Origin: JAVBKV01 sp031553885 | GTDB lineage: Bacteria > Bacteroidota > Bacteroidia > Bacteroidales > Azobacteroidaceae | Length of the DNA stretch: 64,000 bases | Direction of reading: 5' to 3' | Assembly (NCBI GenBank): GCA_031553885.1 | Contig: JAVBKV010000040.1 | Location: forward strand, 100,819-164,818 | The notes under the pieces: model-generated | What the model was told of the DNA's origin: nothing | The model's input: the letters and a program-made list of their open reading frames with translations, nothing else | The model's database searches: none | Translations under genes and position numbers: made by a program | In this document: one piece after another, positions 9,901-17,954 of the stretch | Layout of the letters: every line of letters starts with the position of its first letter | How positions within the stretch are numbered: position 1 is the stretch's first letter

Positions 9901-10482
9901 AACAGAAAAGACCGTCCGATCCGGATGGATTATCAGGTTAATTATACGGTTTATGGAAACGGACAGATCGATGTGGCTGCCGAATTTGTGAAACCTGCGA
10001 ACGAAGCGATTATCCACCGGTTGGGACTGCAGCTTTTATTGTCTCCGGGATTGGAGCAGGTTTCCTGGTATGGAAACGGACCTCATGAAAACTACTCGGA
10101 CAGAAAAGAATCGGCTTTTGTTGGTTTGTATCAGTCTACGGTTACCGGAATGGAAAGCGAGCATTATGTCAGGGCTCAAAGCATGGGGAACCGGGAAGGT
10201 ATCCGTTGGGTTGTCCTACAGGGTAATGATAATAAAGGAATCAAAATTTCCTCTCAGGGTCCGTTGAGTTTTACTGCCCTGCATTTTTCAGACCGCGATT
10301 TGTGGTATGCCCGTCATGATTACGAACTGGATAATACCAGAAAACCAGAAATATACCTGAACCTGGATTGCATGCAACAAGGTCTTGGTAATGCCAGTTG
10401 CGGACCCTTACCTTTGAAACAGTACATGATCCCGGAAAATACGCCTCTTCGTTACACGTTCAGGATAGAACCGGCAAATTAA
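6904..10482 (+). CDS. GH2 beta-galactosidase with an N-terminal ricin-type lectin domain
   Basis: 1192 residues; hydrolyses terminal beta-galactosides (family knowledge). A signal peptide (1-23, ending LRLQAQ) predicts periplasmic or surface location. About 27-165 form a ricin-like trefoil with repeated QLWKI, QVWKFE and TWRLV. From about 185 follows a full large-type GH2: sugar-binding domain (GPWKFNW, IPVPSSWEMQGYGTPIYTN), immunoglobulin-like domain, TIM barrel, DUF4981 region and the C-terminal small-chain domain (YGNGPHENYSDRK). Acid/base is E640 in SLGNEGGG; nucleophile is E700 in CEYAHAMGN. All key motifs are intact. Seven bp separate it from the isomerase-rhamnosidase gene, so the two form an operon, likely for a galactose- and rhamnose-containing glycan or plant glycoside. 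Confidence 0.93.
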   Translation: MKYYFNLGSLIFTCLLLGLRLQAQEINPDVLYKIVSPLGLVVDNHDSTENDVEIYLENEVKNKEGQLWKIAKVADGYYSIENPFFKKGIDNYGKREGEGNPLIQWEANGKNPNQVWKFEVTGTGEYMITQKDSRMYFAFSGKEIAGSKIYQLPGAAQTWRLVPTKVKVPKKVASKNEWENETIFAVNKEPGHVTYHTFPNTASLKADKSFEYPWETSASACYLSLNGPWKFNWVKQPSERPENFYKPGYDVSSWKEIPVPSSWEMQGYGTPIYTNITYPFKNDPPFIFSQKGYTNETEPNPVGSYRRTFTIPADWKEKEVFIHFDGVYSCIYLWINGKQVGYSEGANNDAEFNITKYVKPGENMVAVQVFRWTDASYIEDQDMFRLSGIHRDVYLCAVPKLHVRDFVLNADFSGNDLTSPLFKVQATVKNWDKKTSQAGKLNVTLLDPSGKVVKTLSTAIAAIGGGKENAFDLQTVVNNPVLWSAETPELYSVIVSLENSKGEETEAMSSKFGFRNIEIKNKRVYINNEPVFFKGVNRHDIHPQYGKAVPVESMIQDILLMKQHNLNTIRTSHYPNSPKMVAMYDYYGLYTMDEADLENHGNHSIGDMPSWIPAFKDRIERVIQRDRNHPSVIFWSLGNEGGGGANFDEMYKKAKEMDSRPVHYEGKNSIADIDSHMYPSVDRMSLFDQRESQKPYFLCEYAHAMGNAVGNLAEYWDYIENHSERMIGGCIWDWVDQGINKYGGPTNRYHYGGDFGDKPNDGDFSCNGLTTPDRRVTAKLLETKKVYQYIKFKPVDVNNGKIEVENRYDFLNLDQFNIEWKLIKNGKETESGTLPALSLAPNQKTILTVPFKEKPESGSEYFVNIYFSLKGDTRWAKAGHVVATGQFALTERAALPSINLASVPELRLDVQGSNLNVSGEGFQVSFSSEKAMMTSLKYGGKEMIYSGNGPELNWYRSVNNDKYTDQNYYPTSGEKVEFNYRIDDSRKSITFTTSQQVTVNRKDRPIRMDYQVNYTVYGNGQIDVAAEFVKPANEAIIHRLGLQLLLSPGLEQVSWYGNGPHENYSDRKESAFVGLYQSTVTGMESEHYVRAQSMGNREGIRWVVLQGNDNKGIKISSQGPLSFTALHFSDRDLWYARHDYELDNTRKPEIYLNLDCMQQGLGNASCGPLPLKQYMIPENTPLRYTFRIEPAN

Positions 10483-10489
10483 TCGAAAT

Positions 10490-13400
10490 ATGAAAACAAC
10501 GACGGCCATTCTGTTGTCGCTTCTTTTATTGTTCAACCTGGGAAAACCTGTAATTGCTTTTTTCCAGGTTGGAAATAGAGATTCTGAGGAGCAATCTCTC
10601 GTGTACAAACCGGATTTTGCTGTTTGTTACAAAGTAGAAGAATTTCCCAAAATTCAGGCGGCCGGGTATCAGTATGTGGAGTCTAACGTCAGTCGGTTTC
10701 TGGTACCGGATAAAAGCGAATTTGAATTTAAGGAAAACCTGGATCTGAAGAATCGTTTGGGGGCCCGGATTATATCCTGCACCAGTTTGTTCCCGGGAAC
10801 CCTGAAAATTACAGGTCCGGAAACTTTGCATCCGGAAGCACTGGCCTGGGCGGATACGGCATTCAGAAGAGCAGAAGAAGCACAGATTCCTTTTATTATC
10901 TTCGGAAGCGGAACCGCTCGTAAAGTACCGGATGGTTTCAGTAAGAAAAAAGCAACGGAGCAATTTATCTCGTTCTGTAAACAACTGGCTCCTATAGCGG
11001 CGAAGTATCATGTAACGGTACTTGTTGAGCCCTTGAATACGCAGGAAACCAATCTGATCAATTCCCTGGCGGAAGGAGCTGCTGTTGTTAAAGTAGTTAA
11101 TCATCCCAATATTAAGCTGTTATGCGATATTTACCACATGCTGAAAGAAAATGAACCGGCTTCGGAGATTATCAAATACAGTTCGTATATCCGCCATTGT
11201 CACATAGCAGAGAAAGAAGTCCGTTCTTCTCCCGGTACGCAGGGAGATGATTTCACTTCCTATTTCCAGGCATTGAAAACCATTCATTACAAGGGTTGCC
11301 TTTCCATTGAATGCAATTGGACGGATGCTGACCAGGAGTTGGTTCCGGCATTGGAGTACATGAAAAAACAGTTTGAAGCATTGTCCGCAGGGGCACCCTA
11401 CGGGCTCACTACCGATTTGCTGGAGCATACCGACAAAGTCTTTATCAACGGTACCCTTTCTACACTCGCATTGAAAGACCTGAATACTACTGTGGAGAAT
11501 AATCAGGTTGCCGCCATTTACAAGGCTAAACCATTCTTCGGATGGATTGTCAATGATCGTAAACCGGATGTGTTGCAAACGGCTTACCGGATCATGATTG
11601 CAACGAATGCCAAAGACCTGATGCAGGATAAAGGAGATATGTGGGACAGCGGCCGGATCGACAGTGACAATTCCACGGCAGTGCAATATGCAGGTAAACC
11701 CCTGCAGCCATCTACCGTTTATTATTGGAAAGTGCAGACCTGGAACAATTACGGGGAAGTCAGTCCTTTTTCCGGAATAAAAGCTTTTATTACCGGTGAG
11801 GTACTGGATGGAAGAACGGCCCGTTATTCGTTACAAAAAACAGATGATTGTCCGGTAAATAAGGTTTTGATGCCGCAACAATCGGCTGTTTTATATGAAT
11901 TCGGACCTTGTCAGGATGTTGGGAAGAAGGGTAGGGCCGCTTTCGGACAATTGCGGTTTACCGTACATTCGCAACAGGACTGGGATACGGTCATTGTTCA
12001 CCTGGCTGAAAAAGGGAAGGGAAATGATATTGATTCTGTTCCGGGAGGAACAATCCGCTACGCCCGGTATGTAGTGCCTTTGATGAAAGGAACGCATACG
12101 TATTACTTGAAAATAAATCCGGATAAAAGGAATACAGGACCTCAGGCAGTCTTGATGCCGGGTTATATCGGAGAGGTTTTGCCTTTCCGCTATTGTAAAA
12201 TTCAGGGAAATCCGGAAACAATTGCATCCCTGGTGCCGGTTCGCGAAACGGTCCATTATCCGTTCGACGATACGGCTTCTTTTTTCCATTCTTCCGATTC
12301 CATCCTGAATCAGGTGTGGGATTTATGTAAGTATTCCATTAAAGCAACGAGTTTTGCAGGAGTGTATGTGGATGGTGACCGGGAACGCATTCCTTACGAA
12401 GCCGATGCCCTGATCAATCAACTCTGCCATTATTCCGTAGACCGGGAATTTTCAATGGCCCGTTACAGCTATGAATACCTGATCCGCCATGCAACCTGGC
12501 CTACCGAGTGGATCATGCAGTCGGTGATTATGGCCTGGAACGATTATTTATATACCGGTAATCCGGCGTCCTTACATTTGTATTATAACGATATCAAGGC
12601 TAAAACGCTTACGGCTTTGTCAGATTCGGCCGGGTTGATCAGTACCCTTACCGGTAAACAAACGCCTGAATTCCTTCAGTCTGTTTATTTTAACGGAAAA
12701 GCCTTGAAAGACATTGTAGACTGGCCTCATAGTGGAATTCTGGGATTGGATGAAAAGAGCAGGGGAGAAGATGATTATTATGTGTATACCAATTATAATA
12801 CGGTTGTCAATGCATATCATTATGAAGCACTGCGTTTAATGGATTCTGTTGCAGGTGTTTTGGGAGAACCGGCAGATAAGAAATTTTATTCCCGGAAGGC
12901 CGGTGAGGTAAAACAGCAGATCAACAAGTTGCTTTTCGATAAAAAGAACAACCGTTACAGGGATGGAATAGGTACGGATCACAGTGCATTGCATGCCAAT
13001 ATATTTCCATTGGCTTTTGATCTGCCTCCGGTATCTTCCCGAAAGGCAATGATGGAATACATCCGTTCCAAAGGAATGGTTTGCAGTGTCTATGGTTCCC
13101 AGTTCCTTCTGGATGCGATATACAATGCAGAAGATGCTGATTATGGATTGGAATTACTGACGGCTGTCTCAGACCGGAGTTGGTACAACATGATCCGTGC
13201 CGGATCTACCATCTCCCTGGAAGCCTGGGACAATAAATATAAACCCAATCAGGATTGGAACCATGCCTGGGGAGCAGCTCCGGCTAATCTGATTCCCCGC
13301 AAACTGATGGGTATTGAACCCCTGGAGCCCGGATTCCGTAAAATAAGAATCAAGCCACAGCCTGCGTCCCTGGAAAAAGCGGAGATTAAACTTCCCACTA

Positions 13401-13630
13401 TTCGCGGAACAATCGAGCTTCGTTTTCAACAGGTTTCCGGTGAACGGTTTGAACTGTTTTTTACAACCCCTGCCAATACTCAATCGGAAGTATGGATGCC
13501 TCTTCCCGCAAAAAAATGTCAGATACTGATGGATGGTGTAGAAGTTAAAGCCAGAATAAACGGGAAGTTTGCAATCATAGATACGGTGGGTTCCGGTTCG
13601 CATGCAATAACAGCCATTGGAAGAAAATAG
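10490..13630 (+). CDS. Sugar isomerase/epimerase TIM barrel fused to a GH78 alpha-L-rhamnosidase
   Basis: 1046 residues in two enzyme parts. About 30-300 form a xylose-isomerase-like TIM barrel whose four probable metal ligands are all visible: E in LVEPLN, D in LCDIYHM, H in RHCHIAE and E in LSIECNW. From about 310 comes a bacterial alpha-L-rhamnosidase: N-terminal beta domain (STVYYWKVQTWN), then an (alpha/alpha)6 barrel with DGDRERIPYEAD at 628-639, the acidic catalytic stretch, followed by WPTEW and WNHAWGAAP, and a C-terminal beta domain (GFRKIRIKPQP). A weak signal peptide (AILLSLLLLFNLGKPVIA) suggests export. It is the second gene of the operon. The joining of a sugar-rearranging domain to a hydrolase is unusual; the isomerase substrate is unknown. 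Confidence 0.85.
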   Translation: MKTTTAILLSLLLLFNLGKPVIAFFQVGNRDSEEQSLVYKPDFAVCYKVEEFPKIQAAGYQYVESNVSRFLVPDKSEFEFKENLDLKNRLGARIISCTSLFPGTLKITGPETLHPEALAWADTAFRRAEEAQIPFIIFGSGTARKVPDGFSKKKATEQFISFCKQLAPIAAKYHVTVLVEPLNTQETNLINSLAEGAAVVKVVNHPNIKLLCDIYHMLKENEPASEIIKYSSYIRHCHIAEKEVRSSPGTQGDDFTSYFQALKTIHYKGCLSIECNWTDADQELVPALEYMKKQFEALSAGAPYGLTTDLLEHTDKVFINGTLSTLALKDLNTTVENNQVAAIYKAKPFFGWIVNDRKPDVLQTAYRIMIATNAKDLMQDKGDMWDSGRIDSDNSTAVQYAGKPLQPSTVYYWKVQTWNNYGEVSPFSGIKAFITGEVLDGRTARYSLQKTDDCPVNKVLMPQQSAVLYEFGPCQDVGKKGRAAFGQLRFTVHSQQDWDTVIVHLAEKGKGNDIDSVPGGTIRYARYVVPLMKGTHTYYLKINPDKRNTGPQAVLMPGYIGEVLPFRYCKIQGNPETIASLVPVRETVHYPFDDTASFFHSSDSILNQVWDLCKYSIKATSFAGVYVDGDRERIPYEADALINQLCHYSVDREFSMARYSYEYLIRHATWPTEWIMQSVIMAWNDYLYTGNPASLHLYYNDIKAKTLTALSDSAGLISTLTGKQTPEFLQSVYFNGKALKDIVDWPHSGILGLDEKSRGEDDYYVYTNYNTVVNAYHYEALRLMDSVAGVLGEPADKKFYSRKAGEVKQQINKLLFDKKNNRYRDGIGTDHSALHANIFPLAFDLPPVSSRKAMMEYIRSKGMVCSVYGSQFLLDAIYNAEDADYGLELLTAVSDRSWYNMIRAGSTISLEAWDNKYKPNQDWNHAWGAAPANLIPRKLMGIEPLEPGFRKIRIKPQPASLEKAEIKLPTIRGTIELRFQQVSGERFELFFTTPANTQSEVWMPLPAKKCQILMDGVEVKARINGKFAIIDTVGSGSHAITAIGRK

Positions 13631-13679
13631 TCGTTATGCCTCATTTTCTATAGAAGCAACTAGTAATGTCCTCAACATG

Positions 13680-13713
13680 AAAGGAGGTTGCCGCAAACAA
13701 GGCAACCTCCTTT
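13680..13713. terminator. Strong hairpin between convergent genes
   Basis: AAAGGAGGTTGCC (13680-13692), eight-base loop, GGCAACCTCCTTT (13701-13713): a 13-bp perfect stem with A/T tails on both sides. It is placed to terminate the glycosidase operon and the LRR gene from the other side. Confidence 0.85.
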
Positions 13714-13745
13714 CTATGAAATAATAATCTAACGGTAGATCGTTA

Positions 13746-16700
13746 TCAATACGACACCTTGACTCTGTTACTACCTGATGTTACAATATAAATCCCGCGA
13801 ACCGGCAAGGGAACGTTAGCTTCGTCACTCTCCGCAATACGTTGGTGTACCAAAACACCGGATACATTATATACGCTCCATGGTTGATTTATAGTTAATC
13901 CGCTTACGTGTAACTGTCCGTTTTGCAGCCATACTTTCAGGGCTTTTGTTTGCGGAACATTCTCTATTCCGGAGAATGTGACGGTATGCCTGATTTCCAT
14001 TGTTACAGGAGCAATATTTTCTCCACTAACGGTCAGCATGGCGGTGTAGGTGCCTTCCGTAAGATCGGTGCGTGGTGTAATCGTAAGCTCCCTGTTGCTG
14101 CCAGCCGGCAGACTGTTTAACGTCGTTTCCGGCAGCATAAAGGCATCAGCATCAGCCCCCGAAAGGGCAAGTGTCAGATTTCCGGTTGAGGCATTCCCTA
14201 TGTTAACGATGCGTACGTTCAAATCGTAAAGCAAAAACAATCCGATTTTCTTCACAGCAACAAAAGGCCTGGCAGTGATAATGCCCTGAATTCCGACGGT
14301 TGTAAGCAGGGTTCCTCCTCTGGTCAGTGTGACGGTGAAAATAAATGAACCGTCGATACCCGAAGGATTGTTTTCCGTTCCCGCAACAGCTGGGATAAGA
14401 TCGGTTACCGTTACATCTCCTACGACAGGTATTCCCGACCGGAACAGAATATCATGGGATTGACCAAACAGAGCATTAAGTGTACCAACCAGCCAGGTCC
14501 TGACGCCCGATGCATCATTTGCCGTAGTTTGAGCAACCGTGTAAGTTCCACCTTCAACAAGTTTTTGGGCATCATTAACGGCTTCCTGGTCGGAACTGCT
14601 GAAAGTAGCAACCACCGTTACACCGTAAGCCGGCATTGCGAAAGTACGGGTATTACCTGTTCCGGAAAGAGCAACCACAGTTCCTTGATCTCCGGTCTTA
14701 TAGGCCAGTATGTTATCCAATACATAACCTGTTTCTGCAGAGATGGTCAACGCAACTGGTTCGTTTTCTCCGTATGCAGCTTTATCTGCTGTCACACTAC
14801 CTCCAGTGAAAGTACCGATGCTGAGGCCGTAGGTAGTGGCACTGCCCTCGTTTACAGTTATACCGGGCGTAGCAGCAAATCCGGAAATAGCTCCGTTTTC
14901 GTAGGAGATTCCACCTTTACCATTCGAAACTTCCCAAACGGCTACACCTGCCGGATTGCTGATAATACCATCATCAGAGCCAGTGACAAACGGCCCTGCA
15001 GTCGGATCATACGTGATAATTATACTGTTATTACTTAAAGTATAATCCGAACCTTCGGCAAACAGGAAAAATCCGCTTTCGCTCGTAGAACCATATAACG
15101 ATACCGGCTGTTTATTGCCGATAAGTATACTGCTATCTATTAGTGCATTACCATTATTCACTACGATGCCAAAATAATTATCCTGACTATTGGTGATGAT
15201 AATTTTACTGTTGGTTATTGTTAAATCACTTCCTGTCCACAATCCTGTGCACGAGCTGTTTATAAACAGTTCTACACCCTTAATAGAAAGCTCTCCTGAA
15301 GCATAAACTCCATAGCCGTCGAATGGTGCCGTTTCTGTGATGGTCAGGCTGCCGTTACCGGAAATGGAGATGTTCACATCTGTCGGCGAACCATAACTAT
15401 CGATACCCGTTCCACCTGTGTCGTTGATTGTATTGTCACCTGTGAGAACCACATTCAAATCTTCCAGGGTAAATATACCGGAAGTACAATAGGTTGTAGC
15501 AATACCTTCAGGAATTTCACAACCCGTGTCAATGGTTGCATGGGTCAGTGTAAGGGTTTTAGTCGCCGGATCATATACTGCAGTTCCTTCACCGCAGGCA
15601 ATCGTCAGGTGGTCATCGGCAAAACGCTCTCCATTACACCATACATTGTAATAGGTGGGACTGCTACCCGACAAGCTCACATCATAAATCAGCGTCAATT
15701 TAGTAGCATCTGTTGATTTCCAGAAATTGGAGTTCGTCATCTTGCATCGTACCTTTTTACCTCCTAAACTGGAATCGAATGTAAATTTTCCGGTACCATC
15801 ATCCGTTACTCCTGTGGTGATTTCAGATTCAATACCCTCTGTTGTGATATCGTACCAGTTGTAAATCGTAAGAACTCCATTGATCGTTTTTTCACTACTT
15901 AAATCAACTGCTGAAGCAACTATAACTGTTCCGCCCTGAATGGTGTCTTGCGGAGCGTAGAAACTACCTAGCCAATCTTGTGTCAACGGTAATGTTGAGA
16001 ATTTCAAAGCATTGTGATAGCATATTAAAGAAAGATATTCTACATTGATATTTTCGATTCCGGTCAACGAATTCAGGCGGTTATACTCACAGGATAAATA
16101 ATATAACTTTGTGTTGTGGCTTACATCGAGTGAAGTAAGCTGATTGTTTCCACAAACTAATTCTGTTAAAGCCGTATTATCAGTTAGATTTAATGTTGTT
16201 AAGTTATTTGTATCGCAATATAACACTTCTAACATTGTATTCGTAGAAACATCTAAGTTTGAGAGTTGATTTTTTTGACAATATAACTTTTTTAATGCGG
16301 TATTTTTACTTATATCCAATGCGGATAATTGATTGTGATCACAGCTTAGACTTTTCAATAAGATATTTTTGCTTACATCTAATGCTGTCAGATTATTATT
16401 ATAACAATACAAGAGGGTTAAAGCTGTATTTGCAGAAACATTCAGTGTACTTAGTTGATTCCCTGTACATCTTAAATCTGTTATGGAACTGCATCCCGAA
16501 ACATCCAGGGAGGTCAGTTTACAATCCTGAACATCGAGATATGAAATCCCATCACTGTAAATTTTTATCGTATTACCGGATAATGTTCCTGATACAGCCC
16601 CCAAAGACCCGGGTGTGACTGCTACCGGTGAACCATTTCCCCAATCAACTTTTATAGAAGATGAAGATGTGATTTTAAATCCGAATGTGCCGGTTGCAGT

Positions 16701-16922
16701 TGTTGTCATCACAATGGTGGGTATTTCTATCACTGCTTCTTGGAATTGTGCAGCGTAAGAAGGCAGTTTGCCTGTCTGGTAGGCAATTGCTGTAATTTTA
16801 TCGCCTGCCGTTAAACCGGGCAGGTTATAATTCCATTTATCATCGAAACCGGCCCAGTTGACAGCAAAACTTTGCATCACATAGATGCATAGTAACAATG
16901 TACAAAATAGTTTTGTCTTCAT
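13746..16922 (-). CDS. Large secreted leucine-rich-repeat surface protein with C-terminal sorting domain
   Basis: 1058 residues. Signal peptide 1-20 (LLLCIYVMQSFA). About 140-300 hold seven 21-residue leucine-rich repeats of the pattern LDVSxNTxLxxLxCxxNxLxx, as in BspA- and internalin-like adhesins. Then come immunoglobulin-like and parallel beta-helix regions (many short GSLTIT and DLTITNSKI strands), an InlB-like repeat (GSVTADKAAYGENEPVALT), a further beta-sandwich, and a C-terminal T9SS-like sorting domain (VYNVSGVLVHQ, then GIYIVTSG). It is probably displayed on the cell surface for binding host or matrix proteins; this is inferred from architecture. It follows the lipocalin-like gene by 16 bp in one operon. 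Confidence 0.8.
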   Translation of the reverse strand: MKTKLFCTLLLCIYVMQSFAVNWAGFDDKWNYNLPGLTAGDKITAIAYQTGKLPSYAAQFQEAVIEIPTIVMTTTATGTFGFKITSSSSIKVDWGNGSPVAVTPGSLGAVSGTLSGNTIKIYSDGISYLDVQDCKLTSLDVSGCSSITDLRCTGNQLSTLNVSANTALTLLYCYNNNLTALDVSKNILLKSLSCDHNQLSALDISKNTALKKLYCQKNQLSNLDVSTNTMLEVLYCDTNNLTTLNLTDNTALTELVCGNNQLTSLDVSHNTKLYYLSCEYNRLNSLTGIENINVEYLSLICYHNALKFSTLPLTQDWLGSFYAPQDTIQGGTVIVASAVDLSSEKTINGVLTIYNWYDITTEGIESEITTGVTDDGTGKFTFDSSLGGKKVRCKMTNSNFWKSTDATKLTLIYDVSLSGSSPTYYNVWCNGERFADDHLTIACGEGTAVYDPATKTLTLTHATIDTGCEIPEGIATTYCTSGIFTLEDLNVVLTGDNTINDTGGTGIDSYGSPTDVNISISGNGSLTITETAPFDGYGVYASGELSIKGVELFINSSCTGLWTGSDLTITNSKIIITNSQDNYFGIVVNNGNALIDSSILIGNKQPVSLYGSTSESGFFLFAEGSDYTLSNNSIIITYDPTAGPFVTGSDDGIISNPAGVAVWEVSNGKGGISYENGAISGFAATPGITVNEGSATTYGLSIGTFTGGSVTADKAAYGENEPVALTISAETGYVLDNILAYKTGDQGTVVALSGTGNTRTFAMPAYGVTVVATFSSSDQEAVNDAQKLVEGGTYTVAQTTANDASGVRTWLVGTLNALFGQSHDILFRSGIPVVGDVTVTDLIPAVAGTENNPSGIDGSFIFTVTLTRGGTLLTTVGIQGIITARPFVAVKKIGLFLLYDLNVRIVNIGNASTGNLTLALSGADADAFMLPETTLNSLPAGSNRELTITPRTDLTEGTYTAMLTVSGENIAPVTMEIRHTVTFSGIENVPQTKALKVWLQNGQLHVSGLTINQPWSVYNVSGVLVHQRIAESDEANVPLPVRGIYIVTSGSNRVKVSY

Positions 16923-16938
16923 AATATAACTGATTTAA

Positions 16939-17466
16939 CTATTTCTTATTCAATGTAAATGTAAACGAAGCATCCGTGGCTCCGATTCCATATTCCGCGC
17001 AGGTTTTCGGGTCTCCGTTTTCATTCAGTAAAGTATTAGCCACTTCAATTGCATAAGTTTTCGAGGTGGCTTTGTCCATTTGCAGTTTCAATGTCGAATT
17101 ATCAACAGAAAGCATCGTAAAAACCGAAGTCTGACTGCCTGCTTTTGTTGTCAGTATTTTATCCTTATAAGTATAAGTTCCGTTGTCGCCATCCATCATA
17201 CATGTACCGTCGTTCTTAAATGTGTAAACCTGATCGTATGGAGTCATATCAGCAGGTAATTCGCCATTTACCACACTCGTAACATTGTAAGGGGATGTCC
17301 CGTTGGTGTAGGTTGCATTACCACTGAGTGTTTTCAATTGCCATGTACCAATCAGTTCATTCGTAACCGGGGGATTTTCATTTTCATCATCTTTACTGCA
17401 GGAACTCAGCAATGAAGAAGAAAATAACAGGATTATAAAAGTAAATTTCATTGTTTTCATAAGCAA
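16939..17466 (-). CDS. Lipocalin-like lipoprotein
   Basis: 175 residues. A signal sequence ends in SLLSSC, a lipobox, followed by an acidic KDDENENPP linker. The core starts ELIGTWQLKTLSG, the hallmark opening of lipocalin-like domains in Bacteroidota, then YTFKNDGTCMMDGDNGTYTYKD and a conserved strand-rich tail. Starts at M1, M3 or M6 are all possible (MLMKTMKF). It is the first gene of a two-gene unit with the LRR protein and is preceded by an inverted repeat and twin palindromes. Its ligand is unknown. Confidence 0.75.
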   Translation of the reverse strand: MLMKTMKFTFIILLFSSSLLSSCSKDDENENPPVTNELIGTWQLKTLSGNATYTNGTSPYNVTSVVNGELPADMTPYDQVYTFKNDGTCMMDGDNGTYTYKDKILTTKAGSQTSVFTMLSVDNSTLKLQMDKATSKTYAIEVANTLLNENGDPKTCAEYGIGATDASFTFTLNKK

Positions 17467-17483
17467 ACTTTTTAAATGGTTAA

Positions 17484-17553
17484 ACCTCTCTTATCCTTTT
17501 ATACCATAAAGATAGACATGAAGTATTTCTTTATAGGAAAGGATAAGAGAGGT
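17484..17553. repeat. 16-bp perfect inverted repeat flanking 38 bp upstream of the lipocalin/LRR operon
   Basis: ACCTCTCTTATCCTTT (17484-17499) and AAAGGATAAGAGAGGT (17538-17553) are exact reverse complements. The interior adds ATAAAG (17506-17511) and CTTTAT (17529-17534). The right edge of the minus-strand structure is 17 bp before the lipocalin ATG. There is no U-tract, so it is not an ordinary terminator. It may be a 5'-UTR hairpin or a recombination-type inverted repeat. On the minus strand the interior carries TATCTTTA, one base off a -7 box. Confidence 0.6.
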
Positions 17554-17554
17554 A

Positions 17555-17589
17555 TCCACAAAGTGGTACTCAGTGTCCACAAAGTGGTA
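17555..17589. promoter_or_regulatory. Twin palindromic sites, probable operators
   Basis: TCCACAAAGTGGTA occurs at 17555-17568 and again at 17576-17589. Each contains the palindrome CCAC-AAA-GTGG. The copies are 21 bp apart, two helical turns, on the same face of the DNA, as expected for a dimeric regulator binding cooperatively. They lie just upstream of the inverted repeat and the lipocalin/LRR operon. Confidence 0.5.
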
Positions 17590-17590
17590 G

Positions 17591-17923
17591 TTATTGCCCA
17601 TGAAATAAATGGGAATGGAGAGTTAAGATATCAGTTTTTCTTTTCGTAAATGATCTAATACCATCTGTTTTTCTTTTCACTTGTTTGGCGAAGCCGGGAT
17701 ATCTGTAAGTGACAATACCTTTCAATGAGCCTTCTTTGGCATTGGCAATGGTATATTAAAATGTTAAATAAGCATTTAATGGTGAGCTCAGATCCGGTTT
17801 ATCACCGAATGTCACTATTCGTTTGTTGATTGCTTCCTCCCTGACATCTACTGGATTGTTCTGAGAATAACTGCTTGTCGCCAAAAGGATAAACAAGTTT
17901 ACCAGTACAATTATTTTTTTCAT
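17591..17923 (-). pseudogene. Small secreted protein gene split by an in-frame stop
   Basis: The start ATG at 17923 (MKKIIVLVNLFILLATSSYSQ) gives a clean signal peptide and 55 codons up to a TAA at 17758-17756. Beyond the TAA the same frame stays open for another 54 codons (YTIANAKEGSLKGIVTYRY onward) to a TAA at 17593-17591, with ordinary protein-like composition. This suggests a gene of about 110 codons broken by a single nonsense change. A functional 55-residue peptide is also possible. No family was recognised. It follows the 156-residue secreted protein gene by 31 bp. Confidence 0.5.
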
Positions 17924-17954
17924 TTCGTTGTGTTTGAATGGTTTTTTAATTGTT

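Noticed and set aside
10526..11104. 192-residue minus-strand open frame opposite the isomerase-rhamnosidase gene
   Set aside because: A shadow of the real gene; the sense strand has intact catalytic motifs.
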